From positions 62,001 to 126,000 of the forward strand of contig CAVZQK010000020.1 of NCBI GenBank assembly GCA_963777355.1: DNA of 64,000 nucleotides, given 5' to 3'. The notes below the pieces were generated by a model that did not search any database, was not told where the DNA came from, and saw only the letters and a list, made by a program, of their open reading frames with translations. Positions 35,079-43,468 of this stretch are shown here, piece after piece. The position numbers and the translations under genes were made by a program. This stretch comes from DATJHM01 sp963777355 (GTDB lineage: Bacteria; Chloroflexota; Ktedonobacteria; Ktedonobacterales; Ktedonobacteraceae). How positions within the stretch are numbered: the stretch's first letter is position 1; each line of letters opens with the position of its first letter.

Positions 35079-35726
35079 TTATTCTTCTTTTGGCTCATCT
35101 TCTGTTTCTGTGAGATGGGATTCTTGGGTGCGGTAGAAGAGAAGCAGGGTGCTGCCGTAGCGCCGTTCGTCGGTCAGGATCAGGCGTTGACAGGGGACAG
35201 CTACGACTCCTGTTCGCTCTTTGGGGTGGATCTGGACGATGACCAGACCGGGGTCGGCGATGAGAGTTGAGCTATCAAGCAACAGCAGGGCTTTAGCGGC
35301 CATCTCCATATATTGTGGGGGCGCGACATAGATAATCTCATAGCTACGCGGCTGACTGGCAAAGACTGGTTTCTGTTGTTTGGGCTGCTCGGCTGGCTGC
35401 TGCTGATAGTTTTGCAGGAATTTAAAAGAGTCGCCGTGTAGCGTTTCGGCGCGGTCTGCAAGCTTCGTAATTGCCAGATTCTCGCGCAACAGCTTCAAGA
35501 CGGGGTAGTTCATCTCAATAAACGTTGCGTGGGCTGCTCCGCGACTCAGGGCCTCAATTCCGACGCTGCCAGTACCGCCAAAGAGATCGAGAAAACGGAT
35601 ATCCTCGACTTCATCAGACAAGATATCAAAGAGGGCCGTCTTGACACGATCAATAATCGGCCTCGTCCCCATAGTCTTTGGAGCTTTTAGTTTGCGTCCC
35701 TTCGCCTCCCCAGTAACAACACGCAT
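35079..35726 (-). CDS. rsmD: 16S rRNA (guanine966-N2)-methyltransferase RsmD
   Basis: This 215-residue methyltransferase starts at MRVVTGEAKGRKLKAPK, then RPIIDRVKTALFDIL, and the SAM site FLDLFGGTGSVGIEALSRGA. ATFIEMNYPVLKLLRENL follows. The motif IV, usually (D/N)PPY, reads YVAPPQYMEM: Ala replaces the acidic/Asn residue and Gln precedes the Tyr, a variant also known in Chloroflexota RsmD-like proteins. The ATG lies one base after the stop of the upstream gene (35728-35730) with GAGGAAGAAGG as ribosome site, so it is coupled to the 388-residue protein. Confidence 0.9.
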   Translation of the reverse strand: MRVVTGEAKGRKLKAPKTMGTRPIIDRVKTALFDILSDEVEDIRFLDLFGGTGSVGIEALSRGAAHATFIEMNYPVLKLLRENLAITKLADRAETLHGDSFKFLQNYQQQPAEQPKQQKPVFASQPRSYEIIYVAPPQYMEMAAKALLLLDSSTLIADPGLVIVQIHPKERTGVVAVPCQRLILTDERRYGSTLLLFYRTQESHLTETEDEPKEE

Positions 35727-35727
35727 A

Positions 35728-36894
35728 TTAGCCTTCTTCCTCAAGGAGCTTTAACACGTCCTCAACTTCATTGACAAAATCATCTTCTTTAGCCCAGGAG
35801 ATCAGCTTCTCTGCCTGCTCAATTTTGAGCTTCTTCGCGGCATTGAGATTCCATACACCCTGAATTAACTGGATAAGTTGTGGTTCACTGATCTGTGAAC
35901 TGATAATATTGTTTAAGACCAGTAAACGATTGGCACTGGCAACGGTCATGCCGCCAAATTCACGCAGCTCCTTAATAAGCTCTCGTGCCCGTGCCCTTTG
36001 CTGATTCGTTAATTCCTCAGAAAAATCGAGTTCATCCAGTTCATCCAATAGCGCCCTATCTTCATCAGGTTCCTGCTCCTCTTCATCGAAACCGATGGCG
36101 GGGCGAGGAGTGTTTCTCACATCATTACTCTGATAGGCAGGAGGATTTCTGGCAGCATTCAGCTGGGCCGAGCTACTATTACTTATAGGAGCTGAATTGG
36201 TGGCGGGGCGAGATGCAGGAACCATAGTCTCTTTTACGGCACGATTATGCGGCTGTACCGCTTGCTCCAGCTCACGCTCATTCTCCTGGGGAGTCATCTG
36301 TTTCAGTTGTTCATATGCTTTGCGAAGATTAATACCTGAGAGGGACTTCACGTTCAACCTGGCCATCGCCTGCTTTGAATCCAGACCAAGCGTCTCGCCA
36401 ACGAGTTTGACAAACTGGGGAATACTCAGATTATTCGGGACATCGCCGCCACTGCTAGAGGGCATACTCGCGCCAACCGACTGGCGTATGGGGGCCTCAT
36501 TACGCTGAACGGCAGGTGTTGGCTCAGGTAGCGACTCGCGCGAACGTATGGGCGCAGATTGTTGAGCAGGCTGTTCAGCGGTCTGAGGTGCGGAAACCGA
36601 GGCTGGCCGTGTTGGCGAGAAAGACGAGGTTGCAGAACCGGAACTCTGAGAGGATGGCGCTGGACCCTGGCCGCGCATCATCTGGGTTGCAATTTTCTCA
36701 ACATGGTTTGAGAGCTGCAACATACCGGCCTCAGCCTCGTGAAGCAGAGCCTCGCGTTGCTGCTGACTGGCCCCTAAGGGGACAGGAATACTCATCTCGA
36801 TTGTGCGTGCGCGACCATTGGCGGTAAACTGCGTAGCATAGCGCAGCCAGATATGGTCGCCAGTAGTATCTATTCGCTGCTTTGCGTCGTCCAT
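35728..36894 (-). CDS. Conserved-looking hypothetical protein (388 aa)
   Basis: I do not recognise a named domain. Residues 1-75 are folded (TGDHIWLRYATQFTANGRAR, then MSIPVPLGASQQQREALLHE). A Pro/Ser/Gln-rich linker (75-150) precedes a helical segment (NNLSIPQFVKLVGETLGLDS, then QAMARLNVKSLSGINLRKAY). A second disordered acidic stretch (EEEQEPDEDRALLDELDELD) leads to a helical C-terminus ending EVEDVLKLLEEEG. The N-terminus resembles single-strand DNA-binding or RNA-associated proteins only loosely. It is the first gene of the run that includes rsmD and the HTH protein, so a role in RNA or DNA handling is possible. Confidence 0.6.
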   Translation of the reverse strand: MDDAKQRIDTTGDHIWLRYATQFTANGRARTIEMSIPVPLGASQQQREALLHEAEAGMLQLSNHVEKIATQMMRGQGPAPSSQSSGSATSSFSPTRPASVSAPQTAEQPAQQSAPIRSRESLPEPTPAVQRNEAPIRQSVGASMPSSSGGDVPNNLSIPQFVKLVGETLGLDSKQAMARLNVKSLSGINLRKAYEQLKQMTPQENERELEQAVQPHNRAVKETMVPASRPATNSAPISNSSSAQLNAARNPPAYQSNDVRNTPRPAIGFDEEEQEPDEDRALLDELDELDFSEELTNQQRARARELIKELREFGGMTVASANRLLVLNNIISSQISEPQLIQLIQGVWNLNAAKKLKIEQAEKLISWAKEDDFVNEVEDVLKLLEEEG

Positions 36895-37380
36895 CTAAAT
36901 CCTGCTTTCTGCGCTCCCTGGTCTCTGCCAGCGCTTCCCTGGTGCGTCTCCACTTGACCTTTTCGTTTTTCCTGGTGTAGAATTCCTCCTCAGTGGTGAC
37001 AGGAGGGGTCTTCTTTCCCGGCCCGCTTGAGGGTACTGAAATGAAACTGCTATACATTATAGCAAAAACAAGCATCCGAGACATCCTCTTGCCAGACCAT
37101 TTTCCTGGTAGAGAGAGGAAAAATCAGGATACCTTGCCAAACAGAAATATCTAGTGTATGGTAGAACAAACAGCATCTTTCTAACAGAAAGTATGGTATA
37201 TACATAATGGTAAGTAGAATAAGTAGTTCAATTTAGTTGCTCATTTTCGGTTTCTCATTTCTAAGCTATTGCTCTCCAGTGTTTCTGTATCGGCACAACT
37301 GAAAAAGTGTCCGAGATATGCACAATTTTTTTGCTGAGCTGGTTTCAGACACATTCTGAGAAAGTTGAGACAAACGATTC
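36895..37380. other. Intergenic region with short direct repeats, no gene seen (486 bp)
   Basis: This gap between divergent genes holds GTATGGTA twice (37156-37163, 37191-37198), each preceded by AACAGAAA, and a short hairpin TTTTCCT/AGGAAAA near 37100-37122. Promoters for both flanking genes must lie here. A minus-strand frame from 37084 overlaps the start of the 388-aa protein in another frame and is not supported. Confidence 0.45.
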
Positions 37381-38040
37381 ATGATAAGCAGTCCTTCACC
37401 GACCCAACCACCACCCGGCGATTCCGCTCCCAAAGCAGTGAAGAGTAGCACACCATTGAGAAAAAGACCTGGTGAAACGCCATTTGCCCTTTTTCTCAAA
37501 GCTATTTTTCGGCCCTTCCTCAAACTTATCTATTATATACTCTCCGGAATAAGACGACATAAACTGTTCACACTCTTGCTGATCCTGCTCCTGGCGGCAA
37601 GCATCATCATAACCAGTTATCTTGGAACTGGCTCCTGGCCATTTGGAGTTGGTGAAGACCAGTTTAACTTTCATATTCGCGGTGGTAGCGGCGGCGGCGA
37701 GGTAGTAAAAAACTGGCTCTATGCACTACAACATGGGAACACCAGTACGATGCAACTGCTCAATTCAGATATGTCTCAACCAATTGACTCCAACACATTA
37801 GGCCAGTACGTCAGCACATTTAGTCAGACGAGCACCCGTACATGGAAAAACATCACCGTCATCAAAGCATACAGTCAATCAGATAACACAGTAGATAGCT
37901 TTGTCAACATCGAGTTCTCAGCCAATGGACCTGGTGGGCCAACCAATGCACTGGTGATACTGCATTTTACCACCATTACCCAGGGGCGGGACTATCTTTT
38001 AGCCGTAGATGTCGTAAGCAGTCGCAGAGTGCAATCATAG
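37381..38040 (+). CDS. Membrane-anchored protein with extracytoplasmic NTF2-like domain
   Basis: This 219-residue protein has a Pro-rich cytoplasmic leader, a basic segment, one TM helix (LFTLLLILLLAASIIITSYL) and an extracytoplasmic domain. That domain reads EVVKNWLYALQHGNTSTMQL, then YVSTFSQTSTRTWKNITVIK and ALVILHFTTITQGRDYLLAV, which resembles NTF2/DUF4878-like ligand-binding folds. It ends 25 bp before the FtsH-like gene, so the two form an operon. It may be a partner or substrate adaptor of that protease. The family assignment is tentative. Confidence 0.65.
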   Translation: MISSPSPTQPPPGDSAPKAVKSSTPLRKRPGETPFALFLKAIFRPFLKLIYYILSGIRRHKLFTLLLILLLAASIIITSYLGTGSWPFGVGEDQFNFHIRGGSGGGEVVKNWLYALQHGNTSTMQLLNSDMSQPIDSNTLGQYVSTFSQTSTRTWKNITVIKAYSQSDNTVDSFVNIEFSANGPGGPTNALVILHFTTITQGRDYLLAVDVVSSRRVQS

Positions 38041-38065
38041 AGAGACAAAAAAGGGATACACTATC

Positions 38066-39994
38066 GTGGCTAACAAGGATGCAAAAAAAGAACGCAGCGA
38101 GCTAGATAAGTCTCTTGATCTGGGAATGGATCAATTTGGGCGCTTTGTCCGGCTGCGCTGGCTCTGGATACTCATAGTTCTACTTATTGGTTGGTACCTC
38201 GTTTTCGACGCCATTCCCCAATTAACACCGCCGTCACCCGGCTCAGTCATTACATACGCAATCCAGATTGTCTTTGCCATGTCCTACGTTGTGATTCAGT
38301 TCGTGGCCCTCTTCTGGTTTCTGGGTCGGCCACGGCTTTACTGGGTCATGCCAGGAGAGACAGGCGTAACCTTTGACGACTACAAAGGCAATCCGGAAGT
38401 GTTGGAAGCTGCGCGGCGTATTGTGCGCCTGCTCCAGGGTACGCAGGAATTTAGAGACATGGGTGGTTCGGCTGTGCGTGGTCTGCTGCTCTCAGGCGAC
38501 CCTGGTACCGGAAAAAGCTATCTTGCCCAATGTATGAGCACAGAAGCGGGAGTGCCCTTTGCCTATGCAAGTGCAGCTAGCTTCAAAGCGATGTTCATGG
38601 GCATGGATGTGCTCATGATTAAGCGGCTGTATAGCAAGGCACGTCGCCTGGCCCGTGAGTACGGTGCCTGCGTAATCTTTTTGGACGAGATCGATGCTAT
38701 TGGCGGCTCGCGCAATGGGCGCGGCAACAACATGATGATGGGTGGCGGCATGATGGGCATGATGGGTGGAGGGAGTGGTGGTCTTAATGAACTGCTGATG
38801 CAGATGGACCCACCAAACATCGAGACAGGCTGGTTTAAAAAGATCCTGCGTATCGTTGGCATGTATCACAGCCGAGTACAGACGCAGCCAGTTCTGACCG
38901 TTGGCGCAACCAACATTCCTGATTCATTGGATGCGGCCCTGCTCCGTCCTGGTCGTTTTGATCGCAAGATTCACGTAGCAGCGCCAACCGATAAATACCG
39001 TCCAGAGGTAATCGAATACTACCTCAACAAAGTGCAACACGAGCCGAACATCTCCATCAATGCCCTCTCACAGCGCCTGGTTAGCTATACTCCGGTAGCG
39101 ATTAAACACGTAATTAATGAAGCGGTTATTATCGCGCACTTTGATGGGCGAGACAAAGTCACGTACAAGGACATGATCGAGGCTCAGGATGTACACGAAT
39201 TTGGCCTGCGCCAGTTGAGCGAGCTGACACCCATTGAGCGGCGGCGTCTGGCATATCATGAAGCCGGGCATACAGTGGCCTGTTACTACCTGATGGACCG
39301 CTACTTCCCGGCATTTGTGACACTGCATATGCATGGTGATCTGGAGGGTGCGGCGGCCTTCGCGGCATGGCGGCAGAAAGAGACGATCATTACCAGTAGC
39401 AAAGAAGATGTTTTAGCACGCATCCAGGTCTCGCTAGCTTCGCGTGCGGCAGAAGAGCTCTTCTTAAACGTCAACCTGAACGGCGTCACGGGCGACTTTG
39501 CCAGCGCCACACGGCTAGCGGCCATGTACATTGGTGCTTACGGCATGGATGGGACGCTCTCATCTTTCCTGGCCTTTAGCGATGGTCTGGGTGGAGTCAA
39601 TCCTTCCAGTCTACCGAACCTGGCAAATCGCACAGAGGCCTTGCTTCAGTCACAATTCAAGGCGGTAAAACAGCTTTTCCAGAAGCACGGAGATGCAGTG
39701 ATTGCCGTTGCAGAGGCGCTGATGGAGCACGAAGAGCTAGTTGCAGACGATATCAAGCGCTTAATTGATGAGGCCGATGCACGTCAGATTACCAAGAAGG
39801 TTATAGCTGATTTTGAGCCGCTGCTGATCGAAGAAAGTACTAGCCAGAATGGGCATGTGCATGCCAATGGGCATAGCAATGGTCATACAACAATTGCGCA
39901 GCCACAGGTCGTGCTTAACGCCGAACTGGGAGCGTTGCCATCTGCGCAGCAGGACGACATTCTCAACGACGATAATCCTTATCAGATTTATTAA
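38066..39994 (+). CDS. FtsH-like membrane AAA+ metalloprotease with Met/Gly-rich insert
   Basis: This 642-residue M41 protein starts at GTG with AAGGGAT as ribosome site. Two TM helices lie at residues 30-50 and 65-90. The AAA domain has LLLSGDPGTGKSYLAQCMST (Walker A), CVIFLDEIDAIGG (Walker B), and LRPGRFDRKIHVAAP (Arg finger region). The pore loop reads FKAMFMGMD. The protease domain has LAYHEAGHTVACYYL (HExxH zinc site) and LNGVTGDFASATRLAAMYIG, whose Asp is the third ligand. Oddities: an insert NNMMMGGGMMGMMGGGSGG (about residues 220-240), a second insert after QMDPPNIETG, and a His/Asn-rich tail. It is probably a paralogue of housekeeping FtsH. Confidence 0.9.
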   Translation: MANKDAKKERSELDKSLDLGMDQFGRFVRLRWLWILIVLLIGWYLVFDAIPQLTPPSPGSVITYAIQIVFAMSYVVIQFVALFWFLGRPRLYWVMPGETGVTFDDYKGNPEVLEAARRIVRLLQGTQEFRDMGGSAVRGLLLSGDPGTGKSYLAQCMSTEAGVPFAYASAASFKAMFMGMDVLMIKRLYSKARRLAREYGACVIFLDEIDAIGGSRNGRGNNMMMGGGMMGMMGGGSGGLNELLMQMDPPNIETGWFKKILRIVGMYHSRVQTQPVLTVGATNIPDSLDAALLRPGRFDRKIHVAAPTDKYRPEVIEYYLNKVQHEPNISINALSQRLVSYTPVAIKHVINEAVIIAHFDGRDKVTYKDMIEAQDVHEFGLRQLSELTPIERRRLAYHEAGHTVACYYLMDRYFPAFVTLHMHGDLEGAAAFAAWRQKETIITSSKEDVLARIQVSLASRAAEELFLNVNLNGVTGDFASATRLAAMYIGAYGMDGTLSSFLAFSDGLGGVNPSSLPNLANRTEALLQSQFKAVKQLFQKHGDAVIAVAEALMEHEELVADDIKRLIDEADARQITKKVIADFEPLLIEESTSQNGHVHANGHSNGHTTIAQPQVVLNAELGALPSAQQDDILNDDNPYQIY

Positions 39995-40003
39995 TCCTTA
40001 AAA

Positions 40004-40046
40004 AGGGGCGGCTGGCGAATACGGACAGAGATTACCAGCCGCCCCT
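40004..40046 (-). terminator. Perfect 12-bp stem with T-run on the minus strand
   Basis: AGGGGCGGCTGG (40004-40015) and CCAGCCGCCCCT (40035-40046) are exact complements. On the minus strand the stem is followed by TTTTTAA, a classic intrinsic terminator; on the plus strand there is no T-run. Yet the gene just upstream is on the plus strand, so the element may be a REP-like repeat or a fence against antisense transcription of the protease gene. Confidence 0.6.
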
Positions 40047-40260
40047 ACCCTCTCGTTGCGGACAGATGTCCCTACCCTCTCGTTTTTGGTCTTCATCTCC
40101 TTATCATTTAGATTCTGTATAGTAGATAGGGTTTGTGGGTATTTTTTTGCCAAAAAAGCAGTATTACATTTCTCCTTCGTCATAACCCATAAGAGAGAGC
40201 AGAAAGAAATTTTTACTTGACTTTTTACTTATATCTGCTATCTTGAACGACAAGCATGCA

Positions 40261-40295
40261 TTTTTATCTGGTTCTCTGTTTGAACCAGATAAAAA
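40261..40295. promoter_or_regulatory. Perfect 14-bp stem-loop in the leader of the GT39 gene
   Basis: TTTTTATCTGGTTC (40261-40274) and GAACCAGATAAAAA (40282-40295) are exact complements around a 7-nt loop. It lies between a promoter-like pair and the ATG at 40346. It could be a leader hairpin affecting transcript stability or a dyad operator; neither side has a T-run beyond the stem. Confidence 0.55.
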
Positions 40296-40345
40296 GAATT
40301 TCTGAACTCATTGATTCTTTTTTAGTGATACAAATGGATTAGGGC

Positions 40346-41893
40346 ATGACAACAAGTACTCTAGCCGATACTAGTGCGGCCAAGCGCTCTGAGCAGCCAC
40401 GTGCGACTCGTTGGTTGACGCCTCTCACATACGTAGTAGGGCTGTTGCTGCTGGCAGTGGCAATCTATTTACGCCTCCACAATCTAGGTCTCCTTTTTGA
40501 TCGAGACGGCTATGACGAAGGCGTCTACTGGCAAACAATCCGCGCAATGAGTGCAGGACATCGCCTCTATTCGCAGGTCTTCTATTCGCAACCCCCATTT
40601 TTCCTACTCTCCGTCTTTCCTTTTTACATGCTCTTTGGACAGACCCTCTGGGCGGCCCGCCTGGGTATTGCCCTCGTCTCCCTGAGCGGTTTCGTGGGAG
40701 CATTTTTGCTTGGTCGCACATTAGCAGGACGAGTTGGAGCGATCTGTGCAATGCTCTTTCTTACCGTCGATCCACTTTTTCTAGCGCAATCGCAGACACT
40801 CCAGGCAGAAGCCCCTTCAGCCGCGCTCTCACTGCTCGCGGTAGGTCTCGCCTATGCCTGGTGGCTCACACCAACGGGACTTTCAGGCATGCTCCTAGCT
40901 ATTCTCTGTGGTATTTCGCTTGTCCTGAGCATTGGCAGTAAACTGCTGGGAGTCGCGGCAATCGTCCCCGTCATCATAATCATGGTCATGCAGTTCTGGC
41001 GTGTGCAGCGTTTACAAAAGACAGGGAGTGAGACAAAAAAGGGCGTTGTCCGTTCGATGCTACTGGGCCTGCTGGCATTTATACTGACAATTCTTGTGCT
41101 CTTCTTGCCTTTTGCCGGGGCATTTGCGCAGCTCTGGCAAGGAATGGTCACATTTCATAGTGATGCCTCCCATCTCTACAAGGCAGAGCAGGCACAAAAC
41201 TTTCTGATCATGCATGGTCTTCTCACCTCAATAATGGCGATAACAGCACTCTTTGGAATTATCCTGGGACTTTGGCGCAAAGACTGGCGCGTCCTGCCTT
41301 TGATTGCCTGGCTACTAGCGACGATTGTCATGCTCTGGATGCAGATTCCTCTTTTTCATCACCATCTGGTAGCCCTGATTCCACCACTCATCGGGCTGGC
41401 GGTTATCAATGTTGATTTAAAACAATGGCAAGAATCGCCAAAGATCAGCCCGCTGAAACTGGTCTCGCTGCTTGGAATCGTGCTGGTACTCATCACGCTC
41501 GGCCTCAACGCCTCAGGCGTAAAAACATATTATGCAGACAAAAGAACCGCCAGCAGCAGTGGACTGAACAAACAGATTGCGCAGGTAGCGGCTGACGTTA
41601 GTGCGGTCACGCTGCCGAATCAGCTTGTGATTACAGATGACCAGTTTATCGTCGGTGCAGCTAATCGAGATACGCCGCCAGCGCTGGTTGACACCTCTCT
41701 GGTACGAGCACAGACAGGATATGTAACGCTCCAACAGCTTATCCTGGAAGCGCAAAATCCCCAGGTTGAAGCGGTCCTCTTTTACACCGGGCGTTTCTAC
41801 ACGCCAGAGCTTGCGCCGTTTCATAAATGGGTCATGGCCCATTTCCATATAGCAAAAAATTATGGAGCGGGAAGAGAGCTATGGGCAAAATAG
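40346..41893 (+). CDS. GT39/ArnT-like membrane glycosyltransferase
   Basis: This 515-residue protein has about ten TM helices. The first extracytoplasmic loop has LGLLFDRDGYDEGVYWQTIR, with the acidic D-E pair expected for a lipid-phosphate-sugar transferase of the GT-C class, followed by YSQVFYSQPPFFLLSVFPFY. Later helices include LLGVAAIVPVIIIMVMQFW and LLAFILTILVLFLPFAGAFA. A C-terminal soluble segment (NQLVITDDQFIVGAANRDTP) faces outside. Such enzymes move mannose or aminoarabinose from undecaprenyl-phosphate carriers to proteins or lipids. The acceptor cannot be read from sequence. Confidence 0.85.
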   Translation: MTTSTLADTSAAKRSEQPRATRWLTPLTYVVGLLLLAVAIYLRLHNLGLLFDRDGYDEGVYWQTIRAMSAGHRLYSQVFYSQPPFFLLSVFPFYMLFGQTLWAARLGIALVSLSGFVGAFLLGRTLAGRVGAICAMLFLTVDPLFLAQSQTLQAEAPSAALSLLAVGLAYAWWLTPTGLSGMLLAILCGISLVLSIGSKLLGVAAIVPVIIIMVMQFWRVQRLQKTGSETKKGVVRSMLLGLLAFILTILVLFLPFAGAFAQLWQGMVTFHSDASHLYKAEQAQNFLIMHGLLTSIMAITALFGIILGLWRKDWRVLPLIAWLLATIVMLWMQIPLFHHHLVALIPPLIGLAVINVDLKQWQESPKISPLKLVSLLGIVLVLITLGLNASGVKTYYADKRTASSSGLNKQIAQVAADVSAVTLPNQLVITDDQFIVGAANRDTPPALVDTSLVRAQTGYVTLQQLILEAQNPQVEAVLFYTGRFYTPELAPFHKWVMAHFHIAKNYGAGRELWAK

Positions 41894-42015
41894 GCCTGAT
41901 CTGGTGCAGAAAAAAGCACTATTGCGTCTTCTCGGTGGTTCGTGCGTATAGAGAATAGAAGTATGTTGCCAATAGATTTTGAGAATATGCCAGCGGTTTA
42001 GAGAGGAAATTTATC

Positions 42016-42126
42016 ATGCAGAAAAAGAAACGGACCTTTAGCACAATGGAGATTGTCCTGGTCGGTGTTCTAGTGGGTTCGCTGGTGCTTTCGTTTCTTC
42101 AGGCGCGTCAGGACGAGAAGCATTAA
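42016..42126 (+). CDS. Single-TM microprotein (36 aa)
   Basis: The ATG at 42016 follows GAGAGGAAATTTATC, a good ribosome site. The product MQKKKRTFSTMEIVLVGVLVG... has a basic N-terminus, one TM helix (IVLVGVLVGSLVLSFL) and a charged tail (QARQDEKH). The positive-inside rule predicts N-in. Short single-helix proteins of this type often regulate a larger membrane protein; the GT39 enzyme, 122 bp upstream, is the nearest candidate. Confidence 0.5.
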   Translation: MQKKKRTFSTMEIVLVGVLVGSLVLSFLQARQDEKH

Positions 42127-42158
42127 GGTCAGGGACCCGAGCCACTAGGAGGGGATGG

Positions 42159-42191
42159 GCTTGTAGCTCCCCTTTACGGAGAACTACAAGC
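42159..42191. terminator. Hairpin after the microprotein gene
   Basis: GCTTGTAG-CTCC (42159-42170) pairs with GGAG-CTACAAGC (42178-42191) with an AA bulge. There is no T-run, but it lies just after the stop at 42126 and before converging debris, so a termination or stability role is plausible. Confidence 0.45.
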
Positions 42192-42206
42192 TTCACCTGA
42201 GCAGAC

Positions 42207-42345
42207 TCAGTTCTTCGGAGCTACGTTCATGGCGAAATAGGTACGGCGGGATGCGAGGCCTGTCTTGCCCTCTACGGTACCGCCGTTAAACAGGATTACG
42301 AGGGTTGGTAACACCAGCACGCGCGGCCCGGGCGCATAGAGTAAT
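42207..42345 (-). pseudogene. Thioredoxin-like C-terminal fragment
   Basis: On the minus strand a frame ending at TGA (42209-42207) reads YAPGPRVLVLPTLVILFNGG, then EGKTGLASRRTYFAMNVAPKN. The pattern VxxxPTLVIF-x-x-G matches the cis-Pro strand and following turn of thioredoxins (SIPTLLLFKNG). The N-terminal CxxC half is absent; upstream the frame enters the oxidoreductase gene. It looks like a remnant left by deletion. The similarity is short, so confidence is limited. Confidence 0.35.
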
Positions 42346-42364
42346 GTCAGGTGTGATTGTTGTA

Positions 42365-43333
42365 TTACACAGTAATGACAACATCTCCCTTTTTGTGCCC
42401 CCGGTCAACATACCGGTGAGCCTCGACGATCTGCTCCAAGAGATAGCGTCGATCAATGATCGGTTTGATCTTGCCCGCTTCAACGAGTTCTTTCAGGGAG
42501 ATGAGATCCTCCGTCGTTGGGGTTGCTGTCCCTCCTATGAGGGTCTTACTGCTTGTCATCCCTGCCCAGAGCATGCGCAGACTCAGTGCCGGCGCAGCGA
42601 GAGGTTGCAGGTAGACTCCATCTTTCTTCAGCACTTTCAGACAGCCTGGAAATGACGTCTTGCCGACCGCGTCAAAAAGCACATCATAGGTCTCACCACT
42701 GTGGGTCCAATCCTCCTGTGTGTAATCGATAACCTGATCGGCTCCCAACGATTTCACCAGGGCGACATTGGTCGTACTGCACACTCCGGTAACATGAGCA
42801 CCAAAGTGCTTTGCAAGCTGGACGGCACACGTCCCAACGCTGCCAGAAGCGCCATAGATCAGCACGTGTTGTCCGGCTTCGATCTTGCCATGTTTCAGGA
42901 AGTGCAAGGCGGTGATGCCTCCATAAGGAATGGCGGCGGCCTCCTCATAGGTCACAGTCGATGGTTTGAGTGCGATCGCGCTGTTTTCTGGCAAACAGGT
43001 GTACTCGGCATACGTCCTGAACCTGGTAATGTCATAGGCAAACACCTGATCCCCACGTTGAAAGCGTGTGACCTCTTTGCCTACCGCTTCCACTTCTCCG
43101 GCCACGACCATCCCCAGGATGGCTTTTCGGGGTTTGCTCCAGCCAATCGCGAGTCGAGCGAGGAGCCAGTACGAGAGAGGCACTGCGAAACGTCGCACGA
43201 GGGATTCCCCTGCGGTGACAGTGGTCGCAGAGACTTTCACTAAGATCTCATGGTCACTGGGGACAGGTTTTTCCACCTCCTGGAGTTGAAGAACCTCGGG
43301 TGGTCCGTATTTGGTACAGATGATAGCTTTCAT
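42365..43333 (-). CDS. NAD(P)-dependent alcohol dehydrogenase, MDR superfamily
   Basis: The product is 322 residues: MKAIICTKYGPPEVLQLQEV, then DHEILVKVSATTVTAGESLV for the GroES-like domain, KAILGMVVAGEVEAVGKEV, and HVLIYGASGSVGTCAVQLAK for the Rossmann site (A-S-G-S-V-G). DVLFDAVGKTSFPGCL and DRRYLLEQIVEAHRYVDRGH close the family pattern. No structural zinc cysteines are seen. This is the quinone-oxidoreductase-like branch. It is alone, and no regulator adjoins it. Confidence 0.88.
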   Translation of the reverse strand: MKAIICTKYGPPEVLQLQEVEKPVPSDHEILVKVSATTVTAGESLVRRFAVPLSYWLLARLAIGWSKPRKAILGMVVAGEVEAVGKEVTRFQRGDQVFAYDITRFRTYAEYTCLPENSAIALKPSTVTYEEAAAIPYGGITALHFLKHGKIEAGQHVLIYGASGSVGTCAVQLAKHFGAHVTGVCSTTNVALVKSLGADQVIDYTQEDWTHSGETYDVLFDAVGKTSFPGCLKVLKKDGVYLQPLAAPALSLRMLWAGMTSSKTLIGGTATPTTEDLISLKELVEAGKIKPIIDRRYLLEQIVEAHRYVDRGHKKGDVVITV

Positions 43334-43468
43334 GGAAGAATCTCCTTCTCTTTCACGTAGAGGGTTTTAGGTAGTGCAAGGGGATGTGCCCCTCTTGCTT
43401 CGTCAGCTTGAAGAGTTCCGTCGTCGGCACTACCGTCAGACCCTCAAAACACTGTTCGTAGCCGTCCA

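Larger units (their letters stand above)
39995..40345. other. Intergenic region with repeats and a 5' leader (351 bp)
   Basis: This gap holds the 12-bp inverted repeat at 40004-40046, two direct copies of CCCTACCCTCTCGTT (about 40043-40057 and 40071-40085), a promoter-like TTGACT (about 40217-40222) with TATCTT 16-17 bp later, and the hairpin at 40261-40295. No gene is seen. Confidence 0.5.
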
